Below are positions 5,039 through 6,107 of a stretch of DNA of 6,107 bases, one piece after another; within the stretch, counting starts at the first letter, position 1, and the number at the start of each line of letters is the position of its first letter. Both the position numbers and the translations under genes were made by a program. Below the pieces are notes generated by a model, which was not told the DNA's origin, searched no databases, and saw only the letters and a list, made by a program, of their open reading frames with translations. Origin of the DNA: Candidatus Anaerobutyricum stercoripullorum (GTDB lineage: Bacteria; Bacillota; Clostridia; Lachnospirales; Lachnospiraceae); assembly GCA_019114885.1 (NCBI GenBank), contig DXEQ01000137.1:1-6107 (forward strand), given 5' to 3'.

Positions 5039-5966
5039 GATAGCATTCCTCTATCCCGGTCAGGGCGCGCAGATTGCCGGGATGGGAAAGGATTTTTATG
5101 AAGCGAGCGAGCTTTCCAGAAGCGCCTACGAGGAGAGCGCGAAGATTCTTGACATGGACATCCAGTCCATCTGTTTTGAGGAGAACGATCTGCTGAATCG
5201 CACCGATTACACACAGGCGGCTCTCGTGACCACCTGCCTTGCCATGACAAGGGAGATCGAGAAGCAGGGGCTCACGCCGGATATGACGGCGGGTCTGAGC
5301 CTTGGCGAGTACTGCGCCATCGTGGCGGCCGGCGGCATGAGCTATGAGGACGCGGTAAAGACCATCTGGAAGAGAGGATGTCTTATGCACAACGCCGTTC
5401 CGGACGGCTCCGGCGGCATGGCTGCCGTGCTTGGCCTTTCCGGCGAGCAGGTGAAGGCAGTGACCGATGGCGTGGAAAATGTATCCGTCGCCAACTACAA
5501 CTGTCCGGGACAGATCGTCATCACCGGCAAAAAGGACGCCATCGAGGCGGTGACGCCGGCGTTAAAAGAGGCAGGTGCCAAGAGAGTGCTTCCGCTCAAC
5601 GTAAGCGGTCCGTTCCACTCCCCGTTCTTAAAACAGGCGGGCGAGGAACTGTATGAGACCCTGGAGAAGGTAGACTGGAAGCCGCTGCAGATTCCGTATG
5701 TGACCAACGTGAACGCGGAAGTGATCACGGATATCAGCCAGACCAAGGATCTGCTCCGGGCACAGGTATCCAGCTCCGTCATGTGGGAGCAGAGTGTCCA
5801 CAGGATGATCGAAGAGGGCGTGGATATCTTCGTGGAGATCGGTCCGGGCAAGACATTATCCGGTTTTATGCGCAAGATTGACCGCAAGGTAAATATGTTT
5901 AAGATTGGCAGTGTGGAAGAGATGCACACCGTCGTGGCAAAGATTAAGGAGTTAACAGAATGTTAG
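5031..5966 (+). CDS. fabD: Malonyl-CoA:ACP transacylase (FabD)
   Basis: FabD moves the malonyl group from CoA to the AcpP phosphopantetheine, supplying the extender unit for FabH and the elongating synthase. The 311-residue protein shows the family marks: YPGQGAQ at 8-14, the nucleophile Ser90 in GLSLGEY (a common variant of GHSLGE), Arg115 in KRG, which holds the malonyl carboxylate, NCPGQIVITG at 157-166, catalytic His196 in GPFHSPF, and EIGPGKTLSGF at 269-279. Length is normal and no key residue is missing. The start overlaps the fabK end by 8 bases (ATG within the fabK 3' end), and AAAGGGG at 5014-5020 is a usable ribosome binding site inside fabK. The end overlaps fabG by 7 bases. Both overlaps point to translational coupling. 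Confidence 0.97.
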   Translation: MSKIAFLYPGQGAQIAGMGKDFYEASELSRSAYEESAKILDMDIQSICFEENDLLNRTDYTQAALVTTCLAMTREIEKQGLTPDMTAGLSLGEYCAIVAAGGMSYEDAVKTIWKRGCLMHNAVPDGSGGMAAVLGLSGEQVKAVTDGVENVSVANYNCPGQIVITGKKDAIEAVTPALKEAGAKRVLPLNVSGPFHSPFLKQAGEELYETLEKVDWKPLQIPYVTNVNAEVITDISQTKDLLRAQVSSSVMWEQSVHRMIEEGVDIFVEIGPGKTLSGFMRKIDRKVNMFKIGSVEEMHTVVAKIKELTEC

Positions 5967-6107
5967 AAGGAAAGGTAGCAGTCGTAACGGGGGCTTCCGG
6001 AGGAATCGGAAGAGCCATCGCTCTGGCTTTCGGCAAGGCAGGAGCTTCTGTTGCGGTACATTATAATGGAAATGAAGCAAAGGCAGCCGCTGTGAAGGCG
6101 GAGATCG
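5960..6107 (+). CDS. fabG: 3-oxoacyl-[acyl-carrier-protein] reductase (FabG), 5' part only
   Basis: Only the first 49 complete codons are present; the gene runs off the right edge. They encode MLEGKVAVVTGASGGIGRAI, then a helix and GASVAVHYNGNE. This is the start of a Rossmann fold of the short-chain dehydrogenase/reductase superfamily, with the TGxxxGIG cofactor motif at residues 10-17. Position directly after fabD in a fab operon identifies FabG, which reduces 3-oxoacyl-ACP to 3-hydroxyacyl-ACP, normally with NADPH. The catalytic Ser-Tyr-Lys lies outside the window. AAGGAG at 5946-5951 lies eight bases before the ATG, inside the end of fabD, and the genes overlap by 7 bases. Confidence 0.93.
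   Translation, partial: MLEGKVAVVTGASGGIGRAIALAFGKAGASVAVHYNGNEAKAAAVKAEI

Overview
The window looks like a chromosomal segment from an anaerobic Firmicute of class Clostridia, most likely a Lachnospiraceae / Clostridium cluster XIVa relative. This rests on strong Gram-positive style ribosome binding sites, AT-rich sigma-A promoters between fairly GC-rich genes, a FabK-type (not FabI) enoyl reductase, and the gene order fabH-acpP-fabK-fabD-fabG typical of clostridial fatty acid clusters. No species can be fixed from the sequence alone, and there are no mobile elements, tRNAs, rRNAs or CRISPR arrays.

Layout. Positions 50-1693 (minus strand) hold a 547-residue membrane-anchored protein with three N-terminal membrane segments and a large domain predicted to lie outside the membrane; its function is unknown. 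A compact divergent promoter region (about 1694-1891) drives this gene leftward and a small EutP/PduV-family P-loop protein (1892-2410) rightward. A 328-bp non-coding stretch (2411-2738) follows. It holds a long hairpin ending in a U-run (terminator, 2432-2535), then a promoter with several nested inverted repeats, one of which closely matches the FabT operator of Gram-positive fatty acid operons.

From 2739 to the right edge is the fatty acid biosynthesis (FAS II) operon: fabH (initiating ketoacyl-ACP synthase III), acpP (acyl carrier protein), fabK (FMN enoyl-ACP reductase), fabD (malonyl-CoA:ACP transacylase) and the first 49 codons of fabG (ketoacyl-ACP reductase). fabK/fabD and fabD/fabG overlap by 8 and 7 bases, which suggests translational coupling. 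The fabH-acpP gap (128 bp) can fold into competing hairpins.

Working together: FabD loads malonyl groups onto AcpP, FabH condenses an acyl-CoA starter with malonyl-ACP, and FabG and FabK carry out the first and last reductions of each elongation round. The dehydratase (FabZ), the elongating synthase (FabF) and acetyl-CoA carboxylase are not in the window and probably lie downstream. The metabolic core is ordinary. The most interesting parts are the layered operator/promoter ahead of fabH, the structured terminator before it, the mutually exclusive hairpins between fabH and acpP, and the isolated EutP-like gene divergent from an uncharacterised membrane protein.
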